A DNA stretch of 64,000 nt from Pseudomonas sp. HR96. Lineage in GTDB: Bacteria > Pseudomonadota > Gammaproteobacteria > Pseudomonadales > Pseudomonadaceae. The notes under the pieces are model-generated. The model saw nothing but the letters and a program-made list of their open reading frames with translations, was not told the DNA's origin and made no database searches. Each line of letters starts with the position of its first letter. Positions within the stretch are counted from its first letter, which is position 1. Both the position numbers and the translations under genes were made by a program. The stretch lies in contig NZ_CP139141.1 in the NCBI RefSeq assembly GCF_034059295.1, positions 2,649,001 through 2,713,000 of the forward strand, given 5' to 3'. Of this stretch, positions 37,539 through 46,402 are shown in pieces.

Positions 37539-37557
37539 AATGCTTATGATTCTTATT
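37539..37557 (-). promoter_or_regulatory. Candidate Fur box upstream of the ATPase gene
   Basis: AATAAGAATCATAAGCATT on the minus strand resembles the Pseudomonas Fur consensus AATGAGAATCATTCTCATT in most positions. It lies about 30 bases before the ATPase start codon, in the -10/-35 zone. Confidence 0.6.
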
Positions 37558-37696
37558 GTCACCTCTCGGGGCGTTGCCCTCCCACAGGGCAGGCCTGCGC
37601 CCCTGTATCGGCGATCTTTACCTGACATTACACATCCTTGACAGTGAGGCCGGGCGCACGAGGCGGCATGGCCCGGTAGAGCGCGAGGGCAAATGC

Positions 37697-37719
37697 CAGG
37701 GGCCGGCACAGCGCCCCTG
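37697..37719. terminator. Stem-loop after the dioxygenase gene
   Basis: Perfect 7-base inverted repeat CAGGGGC / GCCCCTG with a 9-base loop, about 26 bases past the minus-strand dioxygenase stop. There is no T-tract, so termination is only possible. The rest of the 234-base gap holds the ATPase Fur box and a TCGGGGC...GCCCTCCCAC REP-like stem near 37565. Confidence 0.35.
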
Positions 37720-37744
37720 AGCCTTGCGGTCTGACGCCTGCGCC

Positions 37745-38674
37745 TTACTCCGGCTTGCCCCCCGGCATCCATTTCTCCCGGTGCTCAAACAGAAAATACT
37801 GCGAGGTATCGGCCGTCGACGGCGCCACTCGTGGCGCCCAGCTGTCGTCGTGCAGGTCCATGTCGGCGTCGTACTCCACGTGGCAGCCCAGCGGGCTGTT
37901 GAAGTACCAGAACCAGTTGGAACCCAGCTGGTGGCGGCCCGGGCCCCAGAACGACTCATAGCCCTTTTCGACGAAGCGGGTGCCGGCGAGCATCACTTCG
38001 GTCGGCCCGGCCATGTGGAAGGTGAAGTGCTCGATGCCCTTCATGAACGGCGGGGTCTGGATGAAGAACAGGGTGTGGTGGTCCAGGGTGCCGGCCGGGC
38101 GCAGGAACGGGCCGGTGCCGATGAAGCGGTCGGTGCAGACGAAGCCCAGTCGGGTGTAGAAGGCCTCGGCGCGGTCGGCGTCGGGGACGAAGTACACCAC
38201 GTGGGACAGGCTGCGGGGCAGGGCCGCCATCTCGTGGCTGGCACCCAGGCTGTTGACCCGCCGTTGCACGCTGGAGCCCGGCGCGTTGCTGATTTCGCCG
38301 GGCAGCGCCAGTGGCCGGCGCTGGCTGATGCGAAAGCCCAGGGCAAAGCCCATGTCGTCGACGGCATGCAGCACGCCATCGTCACTGCGCGTGACCTCGC
38401 GGTCCTTGCGCAACTCGTCTTCGATGGCGCGCAGCGTGGCTTCGTCGGCCACGCCGTAGACGGTTTCGCGCAGGCTGCTGGCGGTGTCCATGGCGGCGGG
38501 CAGGTGGGCGTCGTCGCGGCGGCGGATCAGCACGCCGGTGCCATCCAGCGCTTCCAGGTAGCCGCCCTGGGCGCCAACGTCGAGCGGCTTGAGGCCGTAG
38601 TCGATCAGGTACTGCACGCAGGCGGCAACGTCGTCGACGCCGAATACCAGGTATTCCGGTCCGATAATGTTCAT
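37745..38674 (-). CDS. Extradiol ring-cleavage dioxygenase (VOC superfamily)
   Basis: 309 residues, the size of two-domain type I extradiol dioxygenases (BphC-like). The N-terminal module MNIIGPEYLVFGVDD is the non-catalytic VOC repeat. The C-terminal module carries candidate Fe(II) ligands: His in SHVVYFV (~157), His in IEHFTFH (~215) and Glu in GCHVEYDADMD (~265). TSQYFLFEHREKW near the end is atypical of catechol dioxygenases, so the substrate may not be a simple catechol. It probably cuts a dihydroxylated ring whose product is hydrolysed by the upstream C-C hydrolase-like enzyme 49 bases away on the same strand. Confidence 0.85.
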   Translation of the reverse strand: MNIIGPEYLVFGVDDVAACVQYLIDYGLKPLDVGAQGGYLEALDGTGVLIRRRDDAHLPAAMDTASSLRETVYGVADEATLRAIEDELRKDREVTRSDDGVLHAVDDMGFALGFRISQRRPLALPGEISNAPGSSVQRRVNSLGASHEMAALPRSLSHVVYFVPDADRAEAFYTRLGFVCTDRFIGTGPFLRPAGTLDHHTLFFIQTPPFMKGIEHFTFHMAGPTEVMLAGTRFVEKGYESFWGPGRHQLGSNWFWYFNSPLGCHVEYDADMDLHDDSWAPRVAPSTADTSQYFLFEHREKWMPGGKPE

Positions 38675-38723
38675 GTTGAGGTTCTCGTGGAAGGCGTTCG
38701 GGTGAAGGGGCTGTGAACGGCAT

Positions 38724-39881
38724 TCAGGCCGTGCGGCCGCCCAGGGTTTCAGCGACCCAGTCGGCGATGTAGTGCCCGGCGTTGATGCTGTTGTCGAAGC
38801 TGGAGTGCTGCACGCCGCCCTCGCGCGCGGTGAAGATCTTCAGCTCGCGCTGCGGGCTGTTGACCAGCTGCTCGTAGGTGCGCTCGGCCCACTTGAGCGG
38901 AATCTGGCTGTCCTGCTCGCCGTGGGTCACCAGGAAGGGCACCTTGATGCGGTCGAGGATGCCGTCCAGATGCACCTGCTCGGCCAGGGTCATGAACCCC
39001 TCGATGTCCTTGGCGCCCCAGACCCAGCACACGTGCTTCCAGTAGTGCGGCACCGGCAGGTTGCCTTCGTTGGCCAGCCGGCGCTTCTGCACGTCGCGCC
39101 AGTCGTGGTTGGCGCCCCACACCACGCCGCAGGCGAAACGCGGCTCGAAAGCCACCGCGCGCGGGCAGTAGTAGCCACCCAGGGACACACCTTCCAGGCC
39201 GATGCGGCGCGGGTCGATGTCGTCACGCTGCTCCAGCCAGTCGACCACGGGGCTGGCCCAGTGCTCGCTGTCGTGGCGGGCGGTGAGGTTGTGCAGGCGC
39301 AGCGCCTCGCCGGTGCCCGGCTGGTCGATGACCAGCGACGCCACGCCGCGCCGCGCCAGCCAGGCCGGCAGGCCGACGCGGTATTTCATCTCCTTGGTGG
39401 AGTCCAGTCCGTTGACCTGGACCAGGATCGGCGCCCGACCCTGCACGCCTTCGGCGCGGGTGTAGAGGCCCGACAGCACGGTGCCCTCATAGGGGATTTC
39501 GACCCGCTCGCAGTTCTCGCCCGAGAGCCGCAGGCCGCGGGCGAAGGTGCCGAGAAAGCGCTGGTAGAGCGCCTCGCGTGCCGGGGCGCCGTGGGCCTGG
39601 AGGCGCTCGCAGGTGATGTAGTACGTGGCGGCGCGGTTGTATTTTTCGCCCGCCGAGAGCAAGCGGCCGCGTGCTTCGTCTTCCTCGGCCAGGCCGCAGA
39701 GCTTGTCGGCCATTTGCGACCAGGTTTCGCGAAAGGCCTGGGTGCCGGCGGCATCCGGATGGCGGGCGCTTTCCTGCAGAGGCGCGCACATCTCCTCGAT
39801 TTCGCCGATGCGCGCGCCCATCTCGATGGCGAGGTCCACGGAGAGGTTCCAGACGTAATTGGTGGGGAAGTAGCGGAACAT
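38724..39881 (-). CDS. Alpha/beta hydrolase, DHPON-hydrolase/FrsA-like C-C hydrolase
   Basis: 385 residues from ATG 39881, chosen for the upstream AAGGA; an in-frame GTG or ATG further up is not supported. A helical N-terminal cap of ~130 residues precedes the hydrolase core: VNGLDSTKEM (oxyanion), nucleophile GVSLGGYYC at ~218, Asp in VTHGEQDSQIPL (~320) and His in EGGVQHSSFDN (~355). The arrangement matches 2,6-dihydroxypseudooxynicotine hydrolase from nicotine breakdown, which cleaves a C-C bond beside a hydroxylated ring. Probably co-transcribed with the extradiol dioxygenase. Confidence 0.82.
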   Translation of the reverse strand: MFRYFPTNYVWNLSVDLAIEMGARIGEIEEMCAPLQESARHPDAAGTQAFRETWSQMADKLCGLAEEDEARGRLLSAGEKYNRAATYYITCERLQAHGAPAREALYQRFLGTFARGLRLSGENCERVEIPYEGTVLSGLYTRAEGVQGRAPILVQVNGLDSTKEMKYRVGLPAWLARRGVASLVIDQPGTGEALRLHNLTARHDSEHWASPVVDWLEQRDDIDPRRIGLEGVSLGGYYCPRAVAFEPRFACGVVWGANHDWRDVQKRRLANEGNLPVPHYWKHVCWVWGAKDIEGFMTLAEQVHLDGILDRIKVPFLVTHGEQDSQIPLKWAERTYEQLVNSPQRELKIFTAREGGVQHSSFDNSINAGHYIADWVAETLGGRTA

Positions 39882-40015
39882 GATTGTTATTGTCCTTTTG
39901 ACGATTGCGGGGCGCGGCACAGCCGGCACCCACCTGTGGGCCAGCAGGCCGCTCGGTGTGCCACGGGCCGAAACTCGCACGCCGGCCGCAGATCGACAAA
40001 TTGCAAGTACCGATG

Positions 40016-40042
40016 CCAGCCATCGCGGTTCGCGATGGCTGG
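40016..40042. promoter_or_regulatory. Perfect 12-bp palindrome between LysR gene and hydrolase gene
   Basis: CCAGCCATCGCG (40016-40027) and its exact complement (40031-40042) around a 3-base loop. It lies 38 bases past the LysR stop and 135 bases upstream of the hydrolase start. Without a T-tract it could be a weak terminator of the regulator or an operator for the hydrolase operon. Confidence 0.5.
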
Positions 40043-40079
40043 GCGGTGAGGCAGCGCGCTGATGGCGCTGCACGGGGCG

Positions 40080-41003
40080 TCAGGCCAGGGCGGGGTTGCT
40101 GAAGGTCTGCACGGTTTCCAGCAGCTTGGCGCGCAGCCAGATCAGCATCGCATCGCCATCCAGGCTGCGGTGCCAGGCCATGTATTCGCGCATCACCGGC
40201 AACTTCACCGGCGGCGCCAGCAGGCGCAGCGGCAGCAGTTGCGCGTAGAGCGCGGCCAGGCGGCTGTGCATCGTGGCAATGCGCTCGGTGCCGATCAGCA
40301 GGTGCGGGATGGTGTTGAAGTCGTGGGTGATCACCTCCAGCCGCCGCTGGCAGCCGTACTGGTGCATGAACCACTGTTCGATGGCAGGGGTGCGGCTGCG
40401 GCCGAAAGCAGCCGCCACATGCCCCAGCTGCAGGTAGTTCTCCAGGGTGAAGGGCTCGCTGACGCTGCTGTTGCCTTGCCACACCACGCACACGTGCTGC
40501 TCCTCGAACAACAGCTGCGAAGGATGCTCGGTGTTGATGTGCTGCTCAGGGGCGATCATCAGGTCGATCTCGCCGCGCATGAGCATCTCGACAGCGGTTT
40601 CCCCGGGGCTCATCAGTTCGAAGGTGACGTTCGCCGCTTCCGCGCCAATGCGGTGGATGACCTCGGCGAACAGCACGTTGATCAGGTAATCCGAGGCCAT
40701 GATGCGAAAGTGGCGCTTGCTGGTCGCGACGTCGAACACCGGCTTGGCGGCGATCGAGGTCTGGATCTTGAGCAGCACTTCGCGCACCGGGATCTGCAGG
40801 TCCTTGCCCAGCAGGGTGGGGGTCATGCTGCGCCCGACCTGGACCAGCAATTCGTCTTCGAAGTAGGTGCGCAGCCGGCGCAGGATGCCGCTCAGGGCGG
40901 ACTGGGTCATGTGCAGGCGCACGGCGGCGCGGGTGATGTTCTGCTCTTCGAGCAGCACATCGAGAGCCACCAGCAGGTTGAGATCCAGATGGTTGAAGCG
41001 CAT
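40080..41003 (-). CDS. LysR-family transcriptional regulator (NodD-like)
   Basis: 307 residues. N-terminal winged helix with LDLNLLVALDVLLEEQNITRAAVRLHMTQSALSGILRRLR, the NodD/NahR-type variant of the LysR helix-turn-helix, followed by a substrate-binding domain (FRIMASDYL...). Divergent from the flavin monooxygenase gene across a 144-base region and upstream of the minus-strand hydrolase-dioxygenase pair, so it is well placed to control both in response to the substrate or an intermediate. Confidence 0.93.
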   Translation of the reverse strand: MRFNHLDLNLLVALDVLLEEQNITRAAVRLHMTQSALSGILRRLRTYFEDELLVQVGRSMTPTLLGKDLQIPVREVLLKIQTSIAAKPVFDVATSKRHFRIMASDYLINVLFAEVIHRIGAEAANVTFELMSPGETAVEMLMRGEIDLMIAPEQHINTEHPSQLLFEEQHVCVVWQGNSSVSEPFTLENYLQLGHVAAAFGRSRTPAIEQWFMHQYGCQRRLEVITHDFNTIPHLLIGTERIATMHSRLAALYAQLLPLRLLAPPVKLPVMREYMAWHRSLDGDAMLIWLRAKLLETVQTFSNPALA

Positions 41004-41056
41004 GAGGTCGGGCTCTTTGTTGTATTTATTTTTGAAATACTTTCCATGGCAACTCC

Positions 41057-41071
41057 CGATTAGTCAACGCC
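41057..41071 (+). promoter_or_regulatory. Shared box CGATTAGTCAA upstream of the monooxygenase operon
   Basis: CGATTAGTCAACGCC, about 90 bases before the monooxygenase start and inside the LysR divergent region. The same box with one change occurs at 44590-44604 before the DUF1302 gene, suggesting a common regulator. Confidence 0.5.
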
Positions 41072-41147
41072 AGCGTTCCTGCCTATTGTCGGCCCCAGCT
41101 GCAACCTGTGAACGACGGCAACGACAACAAAAACAAGGGAACGCCTC

Positions 41148-42272
41148 ATGAGCGAAGTCAACAAGGTGCTGGTGGTGGGCGGTGGCATCGGCGGGTTGTG
41201 CGCCGCCATTGCCCTGCGACGCGAGGGTGTGGCGGTGGACCTGGTGGAGATCAAGTCCGACTGGACGGTGTACGGCGTCGGCATCATCCAGCAGAGCAAT
41301 GTGGTGCGCGAAATGGCCCGCCTGGGCGTGCTCGACCGCTACCTGGATGCCGCCTACAGCTTCGAGGACGTAGGCATCTACGACCTCGAAGGCAACCCTT
41401 TGGCGCGCATCCCCGGCCAGCGCCTGGCCGGTCCGCAGTACCCGGCCAACGTCGGTATCTCGCGCCTGGCGCTGCACCAGGTGCTGAGCGGCAGCGCCAT
41501 CGAACTGGGTGCGCAGATTCGCCTGGGGCTGACCGTCGAGAGCCTGGAGCAGGACGACGAGGGCGTCGACGTCCTGTTCAGCGATGCCAGCCGCGGGCGC
41601 TACGACCTGGTGGTGGGTGCCGACGGCGTCTATTCGAAGATCCGCAGCCTGCTGTTCGGCGACAAGTATCGGCCGCGCTTCACCGGCCAGGCGGTGTGGC
41701 GCTACAACTTCCCGCGCGACCCGTCCATCGACCACCTGGCCAGCTACATGGGGCCTGCCGGCAATGCCGGGCTGGTGCCGCTCTCCGACACGCTCATGTA
41801 CATGTTCTCCACCTCCCACGAGCCGGACAACCCCTGGTACCCGCCCGAGCAGCTGGCGCCGTTGATGCGCCAACGCATCGCCAACATCGGCGGCCTGGTC
41901 GGCAGCCTGCGCGAGCAGATCACCGACAGCCGCCAGGTGGTCTACAAGCCCATGGAAGTGGTGTTCGTCGACGAGCCCTGGTTCAAGGGCCGGGTCCTGC
42001 TCATCGGCGACGCTGCCCACGCGACCACGCCGCACCTGGGGCAGGGCGCCGGCATGGCCATCGAAGACGCGCTGGTGCTGAGCATGGAGCTGGTGGCCGG
42101 CGGCAGCCTGGAACAGAAGCTCGGCCGTTTCATGCAGCGACGCTTCGAGCGCTGCAAGTTCATCAGCGAAAAGTCGGTGCTGGCGGGCGATCGGGAAATG
42201 GCCCGTGACGCCAGCTTCGATCGCATCGGCCTGACCCGGCAGATGCTGCACCTCACCGCCGAGCCCATTTGA
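41148..42272 (+). CDS. FAD-dependent aromatic hydroxylase (class A flavin monooxygenase)
   Basis: 374 residues. N-terminal FAD site VLVVGGGIGGLCAAIALRR at ~7, NAD(P)H/FAD DG motif VVGADGVYSKIR at ~160, and the GD motif IGDAAHATTPHLGQGAGMAIEDA at ~285. Single-component enzymes of this class put one hydroxyl on an aromatic ring using NAD(P)H and O2; relatives include 6-hydroxynicotinate 3-monooxygenase and salicylate hydroxylase. First gene of an operon with a Rieske protein (1-base gap), amidohydrolase and HbpS-like gene. Likely prepares the ring for extradiol cleavage. Confidence 0.92.
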   Translation: MSEVNKVLVVGGGIGGLCAAIALRREGVAVDLVEIKSDWTVYGVGIIQQSNVVREMARLGVLDRYLDAAYSFEDVGIYDLEGNPLARIPGQRLAGPQYPANVGISRLALHQVLSGSAIELGAQIRLGLTVESLEQDDEGVDVLFSDASRGRYDLVVGADGVYSKIRSLLFGDKYRPRFTGQAVWRYNFPRDPSIDHLASYMGPAGNAGLVPLSDTLMYMFSTSHEPDNPWYPPEQLAPLMRQRIANIGGLVGSLREQITDSRQVVYKPMEVVFVDEPWFKGRVLLIGDAAHATTPHLGQGAGMAIEDALVLSMELVAGGSLEQKLGRFMQRRFERCKFISEKSVLAGDREMARDASFDRIGLTRQMLHLTAEPI

Positions 42273-42273
42273 C

Positions 42274-42651
42274 GTGAGCCGCCAGCCGCGCCCGGGCGCG
42301 CTGTACCTGTGCCCCGCCGACAGCCTGGACGAGGGCCGCGCGCGCGGCTTCGACCCGTACGGCGAGGGCCGCGACACCGTACTGGTGGCGCGCTGGCAGG
42401 GCCGCCTGCACGCCTGGCTCAACCGCTGCCCGCACCTGGACGTCGCCATGCAATACCGCAAGGACCGCTTCATGTCTGGCGATGGCCAGCACATCGTCTG
42501 CTTCGCCCACGGGGCGCTGTTCCGGCCCGACTCCGGGCTCTGCGTGCTCGGCCCGTGCCTGGGCCAGTCGCTGCAGGGCCGCGAGCTGGTGATCGACGAC
42601 GACAGCGCGGTGTGGCTGGTGAACGTCCCGCAAGCGGCCTGCACCCTATAA
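42274..42651 (+). CDS. Rieske-type ferredoxin
   Basis: 125 residues from a GTG one base after the monooxygenase stop. Rieske 2Fe-2S ligands are visible as CPH at ~52 and CFAH at ~75 (C-x-H ... C-x2-H, about 20 residues apart). No catalytic oxygenase domain, so it is an electron carrier or a small Rieske protein of unknown partner. No ring-hydroxylating oxygenase alpha subunit is in the window, which leaves its role open. Confidence 0.88.
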   Translation: MSRQPRPGALYLCPADSLDEGRARGFDPYGEGRDTVLVARWQGRLHAWLNRCPHLDVAMQYRKDRFMSGDGQHIVCFAHGALFRPDSGLCVLGPCLGQSLQGRELVIDDDSAVWLVNVPQAACTL

Positions 42652-42669
42652 CTGAGAGAGGATCGCGCC

Positions 42670-44067
42670 ATGTCACGCACCCAATCCCTACAGACCCATG
42701 CCCCACGTATGCATGTCAACTGCAACACCCTGTTCACCGGCCTGGAGGACAGCACCCGGCAGGGCCAGCGCCTGGTGATCGAGAACGGCGTCTTCACCTA
42801 CGTCGGCCCGCAGGCGAGCGCGCCGCTACCGGCCGCCGAGGATCAAGTGATCGACGCCAGCGCGCATTTCGTCATGCCAGGGCTGGTGGACGTGCACACC
42901 CACCTGGTGTTCGGCAACGCCAAGAGCGAGGAGGACATCGACCTGCACGTCTCGCCCGAGTTTCGTGCGCTGCGCGGGCTGTTCTTCACCCAGCACGTGC
43001 TGGCGGCCGGCTACACCTCGGTGGTAGTGCCCGGTGATGCCGGCCAATGCAGCATCTCGGTGCGCAACGCGATCAATGCCGGCTTGTTCACCGGGCCGCG
43101 CATCGCCGCCAGCAGCAACGTCATTGCCAACCGCCAGAGCCTCAACGACTGGTTTCCCAGCTGGGTCGGCACGCCGGAGTATTTCAGCGGCCGGCTGTGC
43201 GCGACCCGCGACGAGCAGCTCGCGGAAATCCGCCGCCAGGCCAAGGACGGCGTCGACCTGATGAAGATTGCCATGGACGGCCCGCACTTTCGGCCCAACG
43301 GCGAGCACATCGCCGCCTTCACCGAAGACGAAACCCGCTTCATGGTCGACGAGATTCACCGCCTGGGCAAAAAGGTCGCGGTGCACGCCTATGGCCGCGA
43401 AGCGGTGTTCTACGCCGCCAAGGCCGGGGTCGACGTGATCTTCCACGGTTTTTTCATGGACGACGCCTGCATCGAGGCCATCCTGCAGTCGGGCAGCCAC
43501 GTGGCGCCGACCCTGACCATGCTGGCCAACAACACCGAGTTCGCCGAACCCTACGAAGCCTCGACCAAGTCCGGCTATGCCGCCATGCAGCGACGGGTGA
43601 TCGACGCCGGCTGCCGCAACCTGCGCCGGGCCTTCGAGGCCGGCGTGCCGTTCATGACCGGCAGCGACAGCGGCTTTGCCATCACCCCTTATGGCGAATG
43701 GCACGCCCGCGAGATCGAGATTCTGGTCGACTGGCTCGGCCTGACTCCCGCCCAGGCCCTGCGCGCGGCCACCTCGGTGTCGGCGAAGATGATGCCCGGC
43801 CCGCAGCCGGTCGGGGCCCTGGAAGTGGGCCGGCGGGCCGACTTCATCTTTGTCGACGGCTCGCCGCTGGACAACGTCGGGATCCTGCAGGAGCGCTCGC
43901 GCCTGGCCGGGGTGTACCTGGGCGGGCGGCGCATCGAGGCCCAGGTGCCGGGCTACGACCCCAACCGGGTCAGCGATTTCAACACGGTGAAGTGGTCGGA
44001 GCTGCACACCCGCCAGCGCGCCATCGACCTGGGCAAGCGCGCGCCATCTGCCCTGAAACCCCATTGA
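42670..44067 (+). CDS. Metal-dependent amidohydrolase
   Basis: 465 residues. Amidohydrolase superfamily motifs: VHTH after PGLVD at ~75, a Lys in LMKIAMDG (~200) that could be carboxylated to bridge two metals, His in VHAYG (~238) and FHGFF (~258), and Asp in TGSDSGFAITP (~330). Closest in style to the imidazolonepropionase/Xaa-Pro dipeptidase-like branch. It hydrolyses a C-N bond, in a ring or a side-chain amide, so the pathway substrate probably contains nitrogen. Starts 18 bases after the Rieske gene. Confidence 0.87.
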   Translation: MSRTQSLQTHAPRMHVNCNTLFTGLEDSTRQGQRLVIENGVFTYVGPQASAPLPAAEDQVIDASAHFVMPGLVDVHTHLVFGNAKSEEDIDLHVSPEFRALRGLFFTQHVLAAGYTSVVVPGDAGQCSISVRNAINAGLFTGPRIAASSNVIANRQSLNDWFPSWVGTPEYFSGRLCATRDEQLAEIRRQAKDGVDLMKIAMDGPHFRPNGEHIAAFTEDETRFMVDEIHRLGKKVAVHAYGREAVFYAAKAGVDVIFHGFFMDDACIEAILQSGSHVAPTLTMLANNTEFAEPYEASTKSGYAAMQRRVIDAGCRNLRRAFEAGVPFMTGSDSGFAITPYGEWHAREIEILVDWLGLTPAQALRAATSVSAKMMPGPQPVGALEVGRRADFIFVDGSPLDNVGILQERSRLAGVYLGGRRIEAQVPGYDPNRVSDFNTVKWSELHTRQRAIDLGKRAPSALKPH

Positions 44068-44077
44068 GGAGCCTGCC

Positions 44078-44515
44078 ATGACTCGATTGACCCTGGCCGT
44101 GGCCGACCGCATGGTCGACGCGGCGCTGCTCGAAGGTACGCGCCTGCAATTGCAGCCGCTGTGCGTTGCAGTGCTCGACGCCGGCGGCCACCTGCTGGCG
44201 CTCAAGCGCGACGAGCGCGCCAGCCTGCTGCGCCCGCAGATCGCCAATGGCAAGGCCAGCTCGGTGCTGGGCATGGGCCTGGGCGGCCGCGAGCTGGCGC
44301 GCCGCGCCGAACGCATGCCGGCGTTTTTCAACGCCTTGAGCGACCTGGCCGCCGGCAACATGGTGCCAGTGGCCGGCGGCGTGTTGATACGCGCCGAGCA
44401 CGGTGAGGTGCTGGGCGCCATCGGCATCAGCGGCGACACCTCGGACAACGACGAGCGCTGCGCCCTGGCCGCCGTAGAGGCGTGCGGCCTGCTCGGCGAC
44501 GGCGGCGGCAGCTGA
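44078..44515 (+). CDS. GlcG/HbpS-family protein
   Basis: 145 residues with the family pattern: LCVAVLDAGGHLLALKRDERASLLRPQIANGKASSVLG at ~30-65 and the Gly-rich VPVAGGVLIR...GAIGISGDTSDNDERCALAAVEA near the C terminus. GlcG/HbpS proteins often sit in catabolic operons; some bind haem or cobalamin, but no catalytic role is settled. Last gene of the monooxygenase operon; 185 bases then separate it from the DUF1302 gene. Confidence 0.85.
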   Translation: MTRLTLAVADRMVDAALLEGTRLQLQPLCVAVLDAGGHLLALKRDERASLLRPQIANGKASSVLGMGLGGRELARRAERMPAFFNALSDLAAGNMVPVAGGVLIRAEHGEVLGAIGISGDTSDNDERCALAAVEACGLLGDGGGS

Positions 44516-44589
44516 CCGCGCAGCCATCGCCCCGGGACGTTGCCGGCCGCACAGGTATCGAGCTTTGCAATACATCGCATCTCAAGAGT

Positions 44590-44604
44590 CGATTAGTCAA
44601 AGCC
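44590..44604 (+). promoter_or_regulatory. Shared box CGATTAGTCAA upstream of the DUF1302 operon
   Basis: CGATTAGTCAAAGCC, about 110 bases before the DUF1302 start. Same 11-base core as at 41057-41067. Confidence 0.5.
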
Positions 44605-44699
44605 CCCTGAGCAGCTGAATCTGTAGCCGGCAGCGCCTGATGGCACCAGGCACGCAAAGACCTCAGTCCTACCGATAAAAACAAGAAGAGGGATAGTTG

Positions 44700-46385
44700 A
44701 TGGCCACTCGCAAAGAAGCGACCGGATTGCCGCGCCCGCAGTTTCACCCCCAGCCACTGGTCTGGGCCCTGGCCGCACTGTGCGGCAGCGCGCCGCTGGC
44801 CCAGGCGTTCGATTTCGACACCGGCAACCCCGACCTGCGCACGCGCTGGGACAACACCGTCAAATACAGCTCCGCCTGGCGCACCAGGAGCCAGTCCGGG
44901 CAGCTGACCGAGGGCAGCAGCGCGCTCAACGTCGACGACGGCGACCGCAACTTCGACAAGGGCCTGATCTCCAGCCGCCTGGACCTGCTCTCCGAATTCG
45001 ACATCAGCTACAAGGACTTCGGCGCGCGCCTGAGCGGCGCGGCCTGGTACGACGATGTCTACAACCAGAAGAACGACAACGACTCGCCGGCCACCGTCAA
45101 CAGCTACTCGGTGAAATACGACCATTTCACCGATGATACCCGCAAGCTCCATGGCCGCCAGGGCGAACTGCTCGACGCTTTCGTCTACGGCAAGGGCGAG
45201 CTCGGCGACGTACCGGTGTCCGGGCGCATCGGCCAGTACGCCATGCAGTGGGGCGAGAGCCTGTTCTACGGCGCCAACGGCATCGCCGGCGGCATGGCGC
45301 CGATCGACGTGGTCAAAGCGGTGTCGGTGCCCAACACCCAGTTCAAGGAGCTGATCCGGCCGGTCAAGCAACTGTCCGGGCAGCTGCAGCTGACGCCTGA
45401 TGTCTCGGTGGGTGCCTACTACCAGCTGGAGTGGGAGGCCAACCGGTTGCCCGGCGCCGGCAGCTATTTTTCCTCCTTCGACGCCATCGGCGACGGCAGC
45501 GAGCGGCTGTTCATCGGCTCGCCGCTGTTCCCCGGAGCCCAGCCGCTGGCGTTCTACCACGGCCAGGACAAGGACGCCAAGGACACCGGCCAGGGCGGCC
45601 TGCAGGTCAAATGGCGTACCGAGGATTACGACTTCGGCCTGTACGCCATCCGCTTCCACGACAAGAGCCCGCAGCTGGTCACCACCTCCGATTTCGCTCA
45701 CCTCAATGCCTTGACCGGGTATGCCGGCGAATACAGCTGGGTCTACCCGCAAGGCATCACGGCGCTGGGGGCGAGCTTCTCGACCACGGTGGAGAGCTTC
45801 AACATCGCCGGTGAATTGTCGACTCGCTGGGACCAGCCCCTGGCCTCGACCAACCAGCGCACGCTGGTGGCGGGCGAGGGCCTGTCCAACGATGCCGACG
45901 ACGCGGTGTACGCCACCGGCCGCACGCTGCACGCCAACCTCTCGTGGCTGGCGACCTTGAGCCCGAACGTTTTTGCCCGCGAGACCAGCTTTCTCGGCGA
46001 GTTCGCCTGGAACCGCACCCTGAGCGTGACCCACAACCCCTCGGCCGTGGACCCCAATGCCGACCGCGATGCCTGGAGCTTTCGCACCGTCTACGAACCC
46101 ATGTACCGCCAGGCGTTCTCCGGCATGGACATCAGCGTGCCGCTGGGCCTGAGCTTCACCCATGGCGCCTCCGAAGCGCTGGGCACGGCGTTCGGCAGCA
46201 ATCGCGGCGGCGACATGAACATCGGCGTCAAGGGCAACTACCTCAATACCTGGAACCTGGGCCTGACCTACACCCATTACTACGGGCCTGCCAGCACCTT
46301 TCTCGATGCCAGCAACAACTACAGCTTCGAACAATCGCTCAAGGACCGGGATTTCGTGGCCTTCAGCGTCAGCCGAACCTTTTGA
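44700..46385 (+). CDS. DUF1302 outer-membrane protein, copy 1
   Basis: 561 residues from the ATG at 44700 with GAGGG upstream. Signal region WALAALCGSAPLAQA, then FDFDTGNPDLRTRWDNTVKYSSAWR, the start pattern of the DUF1302 family, and a Phe-terminated barrel-like C terminus (FVAFSVSRTF). The family is predicted to be an outer-membrane beta-barrel and usually travels with DUF1329, YCF48-like and RND proteins in catabolic loci for hydrophobic compounds. Likely passage or surface role for the substrate. First gene of a long plus-strand run. Confidence 0.9.
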   Translation: MATRKEATGLPRPQFHPQPLVWALAALCGSAPLAQAFDFDTGNPDLRTRWDNTVKYSSAWRTRSQSGQLTEGSSALNVDDGDRNFDKGLISSRLDLLSEFDISYKDFGARLSGAAWYDDVYNQKNDNDSPATVNSYSVKYDHFTDDTRKLHGRQGELLDAFVYGKGELGDVPVSGRIGQYAMQWGESLFYGANGIAGGMAPIDVVKAVSVPNTQFKELIRPVKQLSGQLQLTPDVSVGAYYQLEWEANRLPGAGSYFSSFDAIGDGSERLFIGSPLFPGAQPLAFYHGQDKDAKDTGQGGLQVKWRTEDYDFGLYAIRFHDKSPQLVTTSDFAHLNALTGYAGEYSWVYPQGITALGASFSTTVESFNIAGELSTRWDQPLASTNQRTLVAGEGLSNDADDAVYATGRTLHANLSWLATLSPNVFARETSFLGEFAWNRTLSVTHNPSAVDPNADRDAWSFRTVYEPMYRQAFSGMDISVPLGLSFTHGASEALGTAFGSNRGGDMNIGVKGNYLNTWNLGLTYTHYYGPASTFLDASNNYSFEQSLKDRDFVAFSVSRTF

Positions 46386-46402
46386 ACCGGGGACCCACTG
46401 CC

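Noticed and set aside
42274..42651. Rieske protein as part of a ring-hydroxylating dioxygenase
   Set aside because: No alpha or beta oxygenase subunit or reductase lies in the window, so only an electron-carrier call is supported.
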